DNA from: Trichomonas vaginalis G3
Lineage: Eukaryota > Parabasalia > Trichomonadida > Trichomonadidae
Direction: 5' to 3'
Assembly (NCBI RefSeq): GCF_026262505.1
Contig: NC_067205.1
Span: 14,260,001 to 14,324,000 of the forward strand
DNA length: 64,000 nt
The notes beneath the pieces are model-generated. The model worked only from the letters and a program-made list of their open reading frames with translations, ran no database searches and was not told where the DNA came from. Positions 1 through 9,101 of the stretch are shown here, in pieces. How positions within the stretch are numbered: the first letter of the stretch is position 1; each line of letters begins with the position of its first letter. The translations under genes were made by a program, and so were the position numbers.

Positions 1-2
1 AT

Positions 3-1592
3 ATAACGCCAACAGTTTTGGATGCCATGAACGGAAATGTTTCCGAATGGTATAACGAATGCGACAATGCCATTAGAAGGTCAGAAATAGTTCCTGGAAC
101 TTACGAATATACAACTGCTGTTTCTTATGGAAACGTAGGTGAGTTTGGAGAAGGTTCTTCAACAACAGTAGATATTGCTTGCGACAGGTTTCATATTATT
201 TCTATTGACAACTCATTCTTATACGTGGAACAAGACATTGAAATAAAACCTTCTGCCAAGTTGTCTGACAAGAAAGGTTGCAATGGAATTTTCTATGTCG
301 GATACCAATATGCTCCAGAAGTTTTCATGGGATATAAGATATATTCTAACTCTGACTTAGTTCAAACAGTAACATGGGCAAACTATGAATGGTTCGCTTT
401 GAGAAACTCAGTACAACCACAAGCTAGAGAACAAACAGACCAGTATGCAAATATTGAGAAAATAAGAAGACTTGACCCTAACGTTCCAGGAGTTTATGTT
501 AACCTTTCTGGACAAACTGCAGCAGCAGTAACCAAAGTAAAACTGAAACTTAGAGTTCCTTTGTCATCTTTCCTCATCTTCAGGTTTTTAAGATACTTGC
601 CAAACTGGGCAGGAAAAATTTCTATCGAACTTACTCCAAGCAAAAATAACTTAGTCATTGCACCAACACAAGACCCATTCACTCTTACAGACGTAAAGGG
701 AACAAATCAAACGTCATTCGCCGAATTTTGCAAAGACAAAGTTGACTTAGACTTTGGTTTCTCAAACTTCAACAATGAAGTAAACTATTATTTCAATGCT
801 GCTGGAACTGCTTGGGACCCAGTTAAGTTCACATGCGAAAAATTTGAATGCAAGAGAATAGAAAGCAGACTTGCAGTCTATATGTTGGACCCAGATATTT
901 CAAATGCTTTAGCTGCCAAATATATTGCAGTTCCACTTATGTTCCCTATACACCAAATATCTGTCAAAGACTTTGCAGGTGAAGTTGGAAACCAAAGTGC
1001 TGACCCAGGTGCAAGAACAGATATTGCTTTAACAACTGCAATGAAACATGCAGATACTATGTTTGTACTGTTCAGACGAACTATAAATGACTATTCTTGT
1101 TTCTACAACCCCGGTATTAAATATCATATAAACATAGATGGCAAATATTATCCAAGAGAAGAATATTCTACAGTTGAGGATATGAGGTCATACAACTTGA
1201 CATTAGATGCTATGAACTTTAACAACAACTTCACAACAACCATTAACCCTGAAATGCAAAGTTCTATTATGCCATATGTGAAAGTATGGACTCATACAGG
1301 AGGTCAAAAAACTCAATATACAAATGGAGACCGTTCAAACTTTTGGCTTGGCATTCCATTTGCTGACTCAGAAGACTTTATGGGTGGTATTTCAACTGTT
1401 GGTACTGTACAAATACAATATACTGGTGACAGAGACGGTCCAGATGAACTGAGAGCAAAGAAGTTTACAAAACCAATAGCACTTTTCACGGAAGATGCTC
1501 TTTTGAAGATTCGTTCGATGAAACCTGCTGGGGCTCCTCAGATTGGCATAACGACAGCTTCCATCGAGCAGATTTTGGCAGCAGGTCAGTAA
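3..1592 (+). CDS. Major capsid protein (double jelly-roll type), 5' end outside window
   Basis: About 530 residues are visible. The frame is open to the window edge, and the copy in element C begins some 30 bp further upstream, so the start codon lies outside. The size, the two beta-rich halves and a late NFWLGIPF...FMGGIS segment fit the double jelly-roll major capsid proteins of Polintons and virophages, which form the hexameric shell. Its position near the end opposite the methyltransferase, downstream of a large coiled-coil gene in element C, supports a virion role. Its 3' end overlaps a small gene on the other strand by 107 bp. The call rests on length, order and fold pattern rather than on a search. 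It reads whole as far as seen. Confidence 0.7.
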   Translation: MTPTVLDAMNGNVSEWYNECDNAIRRSEIVPGTYEYTTAVSYGNVGEFGEGSSTTVDIACDRFHIISIDNSFLYVEQDIEIKPSAKLSDKKGCNGIFYVGYQYAPEVFMGYKIYSNSDLVQTVTWANYEWFALRNSVQPQAREQTDQYANIEKIRRLDPNVPGVYVNLSGQTAAAVTKVKLKLRVPLSSFLIFRFLRYLPNWAGKISIELTPSKNNLVIAPTQDPFTLTDVKGTNQTSFAEFCKDKVDLDFGFSNFNNEVNYYFNAAGTAWDPVKFTCEKFECKRIESRLAVYMLDPDISNALAAKYIAVPLMFPIHQISVKDFAGEVGNQSADPGARTDIALTTAMKHADTMFVLFRRTINDYSCFYNPGIKYHINIDGKYYPREEYSTVEDMRSYNLTLDAMNFNNNFTTTINPEMQSSIMPYVKVWTHTGGQKTQYTNGDRSNFWLGIPFADSEDFMGGISTVGTVQIQYTGDRDGPDELRAKKFTKPIALFTEDALLKIRSMKPAGAPQIGITTASIEQILAAGQ

Positions 1593-1905
1593 GTTGTTCT
1601 TGAACTGACTTCTCTCCGTCAAATATTGACAGTACGCCAGTTTTGACATAATATTGTAAGATAAACTTACCTTTAGAAATATCTGTAAGTTTTGAAGTTA
1701 TATTTTTGTCTGCTTCAAGAACTTTCACCATTTCAGTTATACCAACTTTCTTTGCTTTATGGAAATATTTTGGTTCAGCAAATATTGCTATTCTATAACA
1801 TTTACCATTGTTTGTATAAAGAACTATTCTGTCAATGTATTTGTATTGTTTGTGTGTGTAAACTTTGTTCTGCTTCAATTCGAAGAGATACTCGAATACG
1901 TCCAT
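1486..1905 (-). CDS. Small conserved Polinton protein, 139 aa, antisense to the capsid 3' end
   Basis: I do not recognise this protein. It opens MDVFEYLFELKQNKVY, is rich in Lys and Tyr in its first half, and has a polar C-terminal tail encoded opposite the last 107 bp of the capsid gene. It is very likely real: its start is exactly 18 bp from the start of the divergent 193-aa gene, across a promoter box also found at two other divergent pairs, and a related reading frame sits at the same place in element C. The KCYRIAIFAEPKYF stretch suggests a small beta-rich fold, but no function can be assigned. Confidence 0.6.
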   Translation of the reverse strand: MDVFEYLFELKQNKVYTHKQYKYIDRIVLYTNNGKCYRIAIFAEPKYFHKAKKVGITEMVKVLEADKNITSKLTDISKGKFILQYYVKTGVLSIFDGEKSVQEQLTDLLPKSARWKLSLCQSEEPQQVSSNESSKEHLP

Positions 1906-1923
1906 CTTTTTATTCTAAGTAAA
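1906..1923. promoter_or_regulatory. 18-bp bidirectional promoter, class TTTTTATTCTA
   Basis: The whole spacer between two divergent start codons is CTTTTTATTCTAAGTAAA. The core TTTTTATTCTA recurs in near-identical form at 17048-17065 and 25069-25086, also between divergent starts, and as TTTTTATCTA before single genes (18542, 51742). There is no room for separate promoters. Confidence 0.6.
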
Positions 1924-2505
1924 ATGTCATTTCCGAAAAATAGAAGCGTGAGTGTTTCAAAAGGTTTAATGGCGGTGGCAGATGTGAAGTTAAATTCACC
2001 AACTCAAACAAACAGTCAAAGTGTTATTGTCAATGTCAAAGACAGAGATGTTGAAGTGGGGAAACCATACGAAGACGAAGATGGTATAACAATTGTTCCT
2101 GTAAAAGAACCAACATATCCTGAAGTTAGCAGAGACTTAAGTTCTGTTGCAGATATTCGAAACGACTACCAACAACTGAAAGACAAACTTCAAACTCAGG
2201 AGAAGATTTGTCAAGCTTTAAGTATAATGTTAAACTTGGTCGAACACAACCCTGTAAAAGTGAACTCATATGTCATTGCACCTCATGAAGTTTTGAAAGA
2301 ACTATTGAAACTTTTGACAGAGGCAGACGATATAAACATCAAAGAAATAGAACCCGACATTAGTTGCTGTGGTGTTTCATATAATGTCATTGACAAGATA
2401 TACGTTATGAAAGGAGGTGAAACGTTGAACTTAAAGTATAGTTTCCCAGACGTCATAAAAATATTTGACGACCACAACATTTCATTAAATTTATTTGCTA
2501 AGTAA
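1924..2505 (+). CDS. Conserved Polinton protein, 193 aa, unknown function
   Basis: Translation should start at the ATG right after the 18-bp two-way promoter box, giving MSFPKNRSVSVSKG; a longer upstream frame would cross the divergent gene. A Ser/Lys-rich N-terminus (about 1-30) is followed by an acidic stretch, a probable coiled coil (about 75-110, NDYQQLKDKLQTQEKICQ) and a C-terminal alpha/beta part. No catalytic motif is visible. It lies 2 bp before the 76-aa gene and may share its transcript. A 3'-truncated relative lies in element C. A capsid-assembly or scaffold role is possible from its place after the capsid gene, but this is inference. Confidence 0.65.
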   Translation: MSFPKNRSVSVSKGLMAVADVKLNSPTQTNSQSVIVNVKDRDVEVGKPYEDEDGITIVPVKEPTYPEVSRDLSSVADIRNDYQQLKDKLQTQEKICQALSIMLNLVEHNPVKVNSYVIAPHEVLKELLKLLTEADDINIKEIEPDISCCGVSYNVIDKIYVMKGGETLNLKYSFPDVIKIFDDHNISLNLFAK

Positions 2506-2507
2506 AA

Positions 2508-2738
2508 ATGTCAAAACTTCTTGAAAGATGTTTGAAGAAAAATAATATAGACTTTATTTCATGTAAAGGACTTTACACACTTTTGAACGATATGAAAGAC
2601 CCTGTTTTGTTTGTTCGTGTAGACAAAGGAAAGTTCTATGTCTTTACAAAATATTTGAACTTCTTAGACAGAGAACTTCAAGAAACGCCATGTGAAAGTT
2701 TAGATGAAGTTCTTCTCCACTTTCAGAAAAACTTTTAA
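2508..2738 (+). CDS. Small Polinton protein, 76 aa
   Basis: A compact alpha/beta protein beginning MSKLLERCLKKNNIDFISC, with no recognised motif. The start follows AAGTAAAA, two bases after the stop of the 193-aa gene, so the two are probably expressed together. It precedes the penton-like gene by 10 bp. I cannot assign a function. Confidence 0.55.
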   Translation: MSKLLERCLKKNNIDFISCKGLYTLLNDMKDPVLFVRVDKGKFYVFTKYLNFLDRELQETPCESLDEVLLHFQKNF

Positions 2739-2748
2739 ATATATATAA

Positions 2749-3546
2749 ATGGCAGAAGATATAATGGTTTATACTATTACGACTAAAAACCCTGAGTCAT
2801 ATAATTCTATAACAACAAACTTACAAAGTCCTCAAGGACGATATTGTAAACTAACCTTAAACACAATGACGACTAAAGCCTGTTTTGCTCTTTTGACACC
2901 AGAAGACTTTATTGTTGTGAATGGTAAAAAATACTCCTTTGAAGATACTTACTCAGATATACCACCAACAGGTTTTGTTGACTTATTTAATACTTTAAGT
3001 ACGGGTGTAACATGTGCTGCAACTAGAGCAGGTTTCATTATGTTTGGATGTCCGACTGAGTTTACTATAAACGATATGAGCTATAATACAAAACTTATTT
3101 CTGGTTTTTACTACCAACAGTTTCCTATAACAGGAAAAGGTGTCATACAAGGAATGTCTATTCCATTGACATTAAGCACACCAATCTTATATATTGTTTC
3201 AAACTTAGGTTCAAAGTGTTATTCGAATGTCGACAGAAACTATTATGACCAAAAGATACTTATGCGTATAAACAATACTTTCTCTGCTGGTTTGCCTATT
3301 GTTCATTCGAATGCAGAATTTTCAACCTTAGTGAACTCAAACACTTTGGCAAGTATAACGTTGACATTAGTTGACGCAAACTTTGTTCCTGTAAAACTTT
3401 TATGTCCTATGTATTTGTCAATGACGGCAGAAAGTTTCGAATTGGAAGATGCAACTGGTGAAAGTATTGTATTACAAGAACAACTTCAACAACAAATAGC
3501 TCAAGAACAACAAATGCAACAAATGCAACAACAAAGTCAAGAATAA
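2749..3546 (+). CDS. Candidate minor capsid (penton) protein, 265 aa
   Basis: This is a beta-rich protein of about 225 residues followed by a Gln-rich tail (about 240-265, runs of Q with M and E). A late segment, ITLTLVDANFVPVKLL followed by a hydrophobic strand, resembles the last strands of single jelly-roll penton proteins in Polintons and virophages, where a D-x-N turn precedes a VxLxxPxxLxxxxE strand. Size and place between the capsid and helicase genes fit. The Gln-rich tail is unusual and could be flexible. The alternative penton candidate in this element is the 282-aa gene at 17066. It reads whole; the start follows TATATATAA. Confidence 0.4.
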   Translation: MAEDIMVYTITTKNPESYNSITTNLQSPQGRYCKLTLNTMTTKACFALLTPEDFIVVNGKKYSFEDTYSDIPPTGFVDLFNTLSTGVTCAATRAGFIMFGCPTEFTINDMSYNTKLISGFYYQQFPITGKGVIQGMSIPLTLSTPILYIVSNLGSKCYSNVDRNYYDQKILMRINNTFSAGLPIVHSNAEFSTLVNSNTLASITLTLVDANFVPVKLLCPMYLSMTAESFELEDATGESIVLQEQLQQQIAQEQQMQQMQQQSQE

Positions 3547-3574
3547 AAAAAATATTTTTTTTATTTTTATAAAA
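3545..3574 (+). promoter_or_regulatory. A-tract/T-tract promoter box before the helicase gene
   Basis: An A8 run, TA, a T8 run and then ATTTTTATAAAA lead straight into the ATG. Almost the same 30 bp lies before polymerase B in A (13469-13498) and B (28650-28679), and a close form before the 4840 gene. This defines a class distinct from the TTCTA boxes of capsid-region genes. Confidence 0.55.
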
Positions 3575-4800
3575 ATGTACAGAATAGATGTTTCAGATTT
3601 TTATGACTTCCAAGCATTCAGAAATATGTGTCCATTTAGAGACTATAACAAAGCAGTCGAGAATTTGAAACGTTTAGTCATTTATGTCGACTCTGCCCCA
3701 GAATGTTATTATGAAAGAATGGGATGTAGTCTTTAACAAACCTAAAGCAACAATAGTTTCAGAACAAGAATGTAGACAGAAACTTAAGAAAATAAAAAGT
3801 GTACAAGTTGGATGAAGATGTTAGATGCTTGGGATATCTTATTGTCAAAGTTAGAAGATTTTTCAGTTCGAGGTATAAAGTTCTATACACCTTCTCCAAA
3901 CTTCTATTCTATCTTCACTGGATATAAATACGAACAAGTAGAATGGAAAGAAAATATTATAGAAGCTTGGTTAGACCATGTCAAAGAAATTATATGCAAT
4001 GGAAACGAAAGAGTCTATGAGTATATCTTATGTTGGTTTGCAAACATCTTACAACATCCAAGTGCTAAAATGAAACTGCTCTCATTATAATTGGAAAACA
4101 AGGAACTGGTAAGAACACTTTCTTTACAGATATTTTGTGCAAACTGTTAGAAGGGCTATTCGAACCCGAATATGACAAACTTAGAAAACATCTGTGGCAA
4201 GTTTAACTCCTCATAGAGAATATGAAACTTATAGTTTGCAATGAACTTCAAAGTATAGATACAACAAAGTTTTGAACTCAGATGCTTTGAAGAGTCTTAT
4301 AACAGACAAAGTTGGAGTTGTTGAAAGAAAATATAAAGACCAAAGAGTTTGTGAAAATGTTGCAAACTTCATTATGGTTTCAAACAATGCTGTTCCGATG
4401 AAGTTAGAAAGTTCTGACAGAAGATATGTAGTTGTCAGAACGTCAGAAGCTCATATGCAAGATACAGAATATTTTGACGACTTAGCAGAAACTTTGACAT
4501 CTGACTTTTACAACCACTTGTTCTCATATTTTATGACATTAGATATTTCAAAGTTCAATCCAAGACAAATTCCACATACCGAAGAGAGACAAACATTGTT
4601 AGAAGCAAACAAGAGTGTATATGAACTGTTCATAGATGAAACTGACTTTGAGTGTTTAGATGAAAGGTCATTGTACGATTCGTATAAACAATATTGTCAA
4701 GAATATGGTTATATGACAGCGTCTAAACGAACTTCTTGGCAAATGTCAAAAGTCTTTTAGACGTACAGAATGGTGTATATACAAAGAAAAATTTTTATGA
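3575..4800 (+). pseudogene. D5-like superfamily 3 helicase, broken
   Basis: This is the remains of a D5-type primase-helicase. Visible are a Walker A-like GKQGTGKN, a following acidic strand (LIVCNELQS), the superfamily 3 motif C region with FIMVSNNAVP and then the paired arginines of SSDRRYVVVR, and a C-terminal winged-helix-like end. Such helicases unwind DNA ahead of polymerase B and form hexamers. They are typical of virophages and giant viruses and occur in some Polinton relatives. The gene is broken, with several breaks. It shares its promoter box with polymerase B, which fits a joint replication role. Confidence 0.65.
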
Positions 4801-4839
4801 GTAAATTTTAAAAAAAATATTTTTTTATCCGATAAAAAG

Positions 4840-5256
4840 ATGGCAAAATTCATCTCAGTAAAAAGTACATGTCAGGACTTAAAGAAGAACTAGACCCATT
4901 CACATATTTGAATGTTTACTTCTACCATTTTGAAAAGTCTTCATTCAGCAAAGTTTGGAACATCGAACCAGTTAAGTTTGCTATTGTGACTAAAAATGGT
5001 GCGAAATTTGAAGACTTAGACATAGAAGGTTTGTTAGCAGTCAAAGAAAGTTTTTGACAGAAGGTTTTCAAACCTTAAAGAAGGCAAAGCATACAAACTT
5101 GTTATACCTTATGAACCAAAGAAAGCAGACGACTATGAATATTATGAGTCTAAAGTTTGAAGTTCAAGGTAAATTGGGTAAAAGATTTTAGAGTCTAAGC
5201 CAGTGTTTGCTCCTAAAGAGGAAGAGAACATTGACATTGACCCAGAAATGTTCTAA
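4840..5256 (+). pseudogene. Broken Polinton gene with polymerase-type promoter; possible DNA-binding protein
   Basis: I do not recognise the family. The region is beta-rich in the middle (NVYFYHFEKSSFSKVW, VKFAIVTKNGAKF) and ends in a short acidic tail, as single-strand DNA-binding proteins often do. Its start is preceded by the same A-tract/T-tract box as the helicase and polymerase B genes, so a replication role is plausible but unproven. It is broken, with about three breaks. Confidence 0.4.
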
Positions 5257-5272
5257 AAATAAAATTTTATTT

Positions 5273-5719
5273 TTACATGTCAAATTTCTTTTTCTCTGGA
5301 ACTGGTTCAGGTTCTTTCTTCTCTTCTTTCTACTTTCTTTTCTTTCTTCTTCTTTTTCTGGTGGAGTTATGTCAAATTTGGCGCAACTATATTTATGTAA
5401 AAGTTCTTTGTCCTTTAATAGCTCATCTATTCTGTTTTCTATTTCATCTTCAAGAACAGCGCATGTGTCTTCTTTGCATTCTAAGAAGTTTTGTTGGACT
5501 TCATCTTTCCAATCGGCGTCATCTCTGTCAACAAGTCTGTCATTGACAAATTTTAAGACTGCTTTCTGCTTAATGTTTTATGGTTCTTGTCATATTCCCA
5601 GAAACAGAACTTTAGAACAAATTCACCTTTCTTGTTTACACTATGTAAGATTTTATGGTCGACAGATGTTTGCTGTCGAAAAGCTTGTCTCGAATATAGA
5701 TAGCGAAATCGCTAGACAT
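5273..5719 (-). pseudogene. Broken minus-strand Polinton gene with Lys/Glu-rich end
   Basis: A minus-strand coding remnant lies between the 4840 gene and the ATPase. The putative start (MSSDFAIYIRDKLF) faces the ATPase start across 36 bp of AT-rich DNA, again a divergent pair. The 3' part encodes a Lys/Glu/Pro-rich tail ending EKKKFDM. No family is recognised. It is broken, with several breaks. Confidence 0.35.
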
Positions 5720-5755
5720 TTTCTAAAAGATAAAAATTTTAATTTTTCTAAAAAT

Positions 5756-6630
5756 ATGTTAGAAAAAAAGTTTGCTGACATTGACAAAGAAATTTGAGAA
5801 TGTTTTAAACAAGAACAAGAGGAAGTTAGAAAATGCTCAGATAAAGCCTATACATGACAAGTTCTTATTTGCTCAGAATGGTATAACAGGTCTAATTGCA
5901 CCACTGGGTCGGGTAAGACTTTCACTTATCTTAAAATGGCTGCACAACAACAAGAACTAGATGAGAAGAACCCATTCTATGAGTTAGTTGTCATTTGTTA
6001 GTACTTCTGGTCAATTTGACCAAACCGTCAATTCGTTCAAAGATATTATAAAGAAGTCTAAGTTAGTATGTATAAAGATACTGAGTTGTTAGATTGGATA
6101 AAGAAGTACCAAAGAAGAGTTTTGAAGTACAATGCTATAAATGAGTATATAAATTCTAAGTTTAAAGACCCAATGAGGAAATGCAGAGAATATTAGAGAA
6201 GAAACACTTCAGAAACAAAACAGAAAGAGATAGAATACATTTCGAAGAAATTGCAATTTACGATTGGAAGACTTACCCTCATAGTGTCTTCTTATCTTAG
6301 ATGACTTTGCTTCTCATCCTTTGTTAAAGAACAGAGAACAAGATATGTGTCGAATTCTTAAGAAAGCTCAGACACTTTAACATCTCAGTTGTCATTTGTG
6401 TACAGACAGCAAAGAGTTTAAGTAAGGATGTTAAAAGAATACTTACTGACATTGTACTTTTCCCCGGATTGTCCGAAGACGATTTCATGGAACTTATGAA
6501 AGAGTCCATGGCAGGTAAGTTTGACAGACATGAACTATGGGAGAAGTACAAAGTCATACAAGACCCTCATACTTCTTTCAGAATTCATATCTACGCAAAC
6601 AAAGTTCAAATTGTAAAAAGTCAAGCTTGA
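5756..6630 (+). pseudogene. FtsK/HerA-type genome-packaging ATPase (A32-like), broken
   Basis: The remains show a P-loop of the GSGKTFTYLKMAA kind near the N-terminus, a Walker B-like run with LDDFASH about 120 codons later, then VVICVQTAKSL and LFPGLSEDDFMELM, the usual order in the A32-like packaging ATPases of Polintons, virophages and giant viruses. These motors pump DNA into the capsid. The gene is broken, with several breaks. It lies downstream of the capsid and helicase genes. Confidence 0.65.
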
Positions 6631-6689
6631 AAAATAAAGAGTTCATTTACTCTACTTGTTTGAAGTTGTCAAAATACTCTGTTATTTTT

Positions 6690-6960
6690 CACGATTTTCA
6701 TGAGTTTTGGCGACCCAGAAAAAAGTCGGTCTCGCTGTTCTTCACTGTTTTCATAGAGTTTTGGCGACTACGTTTTTTTACGTACTCGCTGTTCTTCACT
6801 GTTTTCATACGGAATCTCTTCTCTCGGTTTTACATGGTAAGCGTTATTTTTACATTATGACACGAAGTGAAGATTTGCACTTCGTCAAAAATTAGCGTTA
6901 TTTTTACATTATGACACGAAGTGAAGATTTGCACTTCGTCAAATTTTATAAAAAATTAGC
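6690..6960. repeat. Two short tandem repeats downstream of the ATPase
   Basis: Two families lie side by side. The first has two copies of a unit near 60 bp containing GAGTTTTGGCGAC and TCGCTGTTCTTCACTG (about 6700-6810). The second has two copies of a 54-55-bp unit beginning GCGTTATTTTTACATTATG (about 6840-6949), each with the hairpin CGAAGTG...CACTTCG. The phrase CATACGGAATCTCTTC at about 6807 is the same as in the large satellite of B. The stretch holds no convincing gene. Confidence 0.65.
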
Positions 6961-6975
6961 GTTATTTTCTGACTT

Positions 6976-7629
6976 TCACAAAAGACCAAAAATAAACGCT
7001 TTACATGTATTTTTCAGCAACTTCGTCAAAAATTTTATAGCTTTATCTATCTCATCTACTTCAAACGTTTCTTTACCTTTTATGGGAGCACCATATATTT
7101 TCTCAAACTTTTCAAGTAGTTCTGTTTCTGCAGCTCTCATATCATTAACGAACACAACCTTGACTCTATTGACTGTACTGTCATATCTTTGAGTTATATT
7201 ATATTTCTTCCTATCTTAATATCTCTTTGTATTGAAGTCCTTCGGTTTCTGAACGATGTAAAGTAAGCCTTCACTGCAACGTTCCGTATCGAATGAACCA
7301 TATGTTATGAAGTTATATCCAACAACTGGGTCAATCCATAACAAAACTATTGGTATAAGACTTTTGTCGATGAGATATGCTGTAGTTCCATAGAATCTTA
7401 CCGATATCATAAGCTCAGGATTTCTTGTCAAAATTTTCTGAGTAGAAGCAATTCCAACCCAATGGTATGTTTTCTTTCCAGATGGAGATAAAATGTCTGA
7501 CAAAGAATATTTGTTGTATTTCTTTGAGTATCTTACGTTTAAATCACCTATTCTAACCAATTTGGTGTCATTGTCTATCTTTCTAACTGTTTCAAACTCA
7601 ATGTTTGTCATTTCTGTTCTTACATACAA
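6976..7629 (-). pseudogene. KilA-N domain protein, broken at its C-terminal part
   Basis: The N-terminal 130 codons read well and match the KilA-N pattern: a YSLSDILSPSGKKTYHW segment, a helix with TQKILTRNP, then GTTAYLIDKSLIPIVLLWIDP. In large DNA viruses and phages KilA-N domains bind DNA and head proteins with varied C-terminal parts. Here the C-terminal part is helical and charged (KVVFVNDMRAAETELLEKF) and could be a second domain or coiled coil. The promoter region is T-rich. The gene is broken, with one or two breaks. It marks the boundary of the accessory block to its right. Confidence 0.5.
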
Positions 7630-7710
7630 AATAAAAAAATAAATAAAAATAAAACTAACTTTATTTTTTCTGTCTTAAGGAAATTCATGAAAAAGTGTCA
7701 TTTTTTTTTC

Positions 7711-7905
7711 ATGTCCGAAGACTCGAAGGTGCAACACTTCCAAAATACCGACGAACTCAGAAGAGCAGCATGGCAGTATCTTCTTGACAACTTCTTTGAG
7801 TTCTCCAGGTACACCTTGGAAAATGCTGAAGAACTCCGACACAGAGAATTTGGAGAAATTGCACTCCAATACTACCTTGACAAACAAAGGGTAAACAAAG
7901 GGTAA
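7711..7905 (+). CDS. Small accessory protein, 64 aa
   Basis: A short helical protein, MSEDSKVQHFQNTDELRRAAW onward, with no known motif. I chose the ATG at 7711 because it follows AAAGTGTCATTTTTTTTTC, and the next gene's start follows a similar AAAGTGACATTTTTA; a start 24 bp upstream is possible. It is the first gene of the GC-richer accessory block (7.7-11.3 kb). Confidence 0.45.
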   Translation: MSEDSKVQHFQNTDELRRAAWQYLLDNFFEFSRYTLENAEELRHREFGEIALQYYLDKQRVNKG

Positions 7906-7946
7906 ATTAAGACTAAAAACTTAACGTTTAAAAAGTGACATTTTTA

Positions 7947-8147
7947 ATGAGCTCCGAGTCACCGAGAAAACTTGGTCAGATGTTAGCAGCTTACTTCCCT
8001 GAGGAGGATGGAAGCGTTACATACGTAAGGTTCAAAAACAACGAACCTGGAATTGCGTACCAAATTCGCAATTACATGACCATGGAAGAGTACGAAAGGT
8101 TCCTACAAGAGAAACCAGCTCTAAACAACTCAGAAAAGAAAGAATAA
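7947..8147 (+). CDS. Small accessory protein, 66 aa
   Basis: The protein begins MSSESPRKLGQMLAAYFPEE and is alpha/beta with a charged C-terminus. The start follows AAAAAGTGACATTTTTA, the GTGACATTTTT box of this block. It faces the proline-rich gene tail to tail, about 30 bp apart. The family is unknown. Confidence 0.5.
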   Translation: MSSESPRKLGQMLAAYFPEEDGSVTYVRFKNNEPGIAYQIRNYMTMEEYERFLQEKPALNNSEKKE

Positions 8148-8176
8148 AAAGTTTAACTCGTAATTGTTTATTTTTT

Positions 8177-8746
8177 TTACTTGTATGGGCAAGCTGCAAG
8201 AATGAAGTCGACTATCTCAGTCTTTGTCTTGACCAGTTGGACGGCTCTTGTGAGTATGTCTGTTTTGCGGTCTCCAGCTGGTGTCTGACCTTCGTAATTG
8301 CGCATGTTCTTGAGAGCTCCAACTGTAAATGGTTGTAGGATGAAGAGTCTCTCAGACTGCTTGAGGTAGTCTTCACGGTCACGAACCGAATCTGTGGTAC
8401 GAGTCGAATCGGTCGATTTGAGGGAAGAGAGTGAGAGCCTGTCTTCTTCCATTGGGGTAGTAGCATACTCTTTGCGTAAGCGGTTCAGACCTTCCTCGAA
8501 CTCTTGGTCTCTCTTGGATTGAGATTGGAATTGGAATTGTGGGGCAGGGTTTTGCATAAACATCCAAGGGTTGGGGAAGTAAGGCATAGGCTGAGGAGGG
8601 TAGTTCGGGAAGCCTTGTGGTGGGTAGTAACCTTGAGGTGGAAATTGGTAGTAAATCGGAGGTACTTGCTGGAACTGAGGTGCAGGGGCTGGTGCTTTAG
8701 GTTCCTCTGGTTTGGGAATGGACTGGGTTGGTGGTACGTCGGACAT
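8177..8746 (-). CDS. Proline-rich accessory protein, 189 aa
   Basis: Residues 1-80 are a low-complexity Pro/Gln/Tyr region (PPQGYYPPQGFPNYPPQP), followed by a Gln/Arg-rich linker and a helical C-terminal half with a Ser/Thr/Asp-rich stretch. The ATG at 8746 is used because everything upstream is the 22-bp repeat array, which stays open in frame only because of its repetition. Such a disordered N-terminus plus folded tail is common in virion and assembly proteins, but no family is recognised. It is divergent from the 9102 gene; both starts abut the repeat array. Confidence 0.55.
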   Translation of the reverse strand: MSDVPPTQSIPKPEEPKAPAPAPQFQQVPPIYYQFPPQGYYPPQGFPNYPPQPMPYFPNPWMFMQNPAPQFQFQSQSKRDQEFEEGLNRLRKEYATTPMEEDRLSLSSLKSTDSTRTTDSVRDREDYLKQSERLFILQPFTVGALKNMRNYEGQTPAGDRKTDILTRAVQLVKTKTEIVDFILAACPYK

Positions 8747-9101
8747 TGTTCTGAAACAGTACAAGACTAGTTCTGAAACAGTACAAGTATTGTTCTGAAA
8801 AAGTACAAGTATTGTTCTGAAGCAGTGCAAGTATTGTTCTGAAAAAGTACAAGTATTGTTCTGAAGCAGTACAAGTATTGTTCTGAAAAAGTACAAGTAT
8901 TGTTCTGAAAAAGTACAAGTATTGTTCTGAAACAGAAAATTTTTCTCACAAATTGAGAGCTTTTACGGGAAATTTGTTCTGAAAAAGGACAAGTATTGTT
9001 CTGAAAAAGTACAAGTATTGTTCTGAAACAGTACAAGACTAGTTCTGAAACAGTACAAGTATTGTTCTGAAAAAGTACAAGACTAGTTCTGAAACAGAAC
9101 A
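8747..9101. repeat. 15-unit 22-bp repeat forming the whole divergent intergenic region
   Basis: Fifteen copies of a TTCTGAAA(A/C)AGTACAAGTATTG-like 22-bp unit run from one divergent ATG to the other, interrupted once by about 35 bp of unique DNA near 8940-8975. Variants swap AAGTATTG for AAGACTAG. The last copy reads GTTCTGAAACAGAAC, a perfect 6-bp inverted repeat around AAA. Tandem operators or replication iterons look like this. Confidence 0.8.

Noticed and set aside
8747-9101. CRISPR array
   Set aside because: The 22-bp units are directly adjacent without unique spacers of even length, and there are no cas genes; eukaryotic context.
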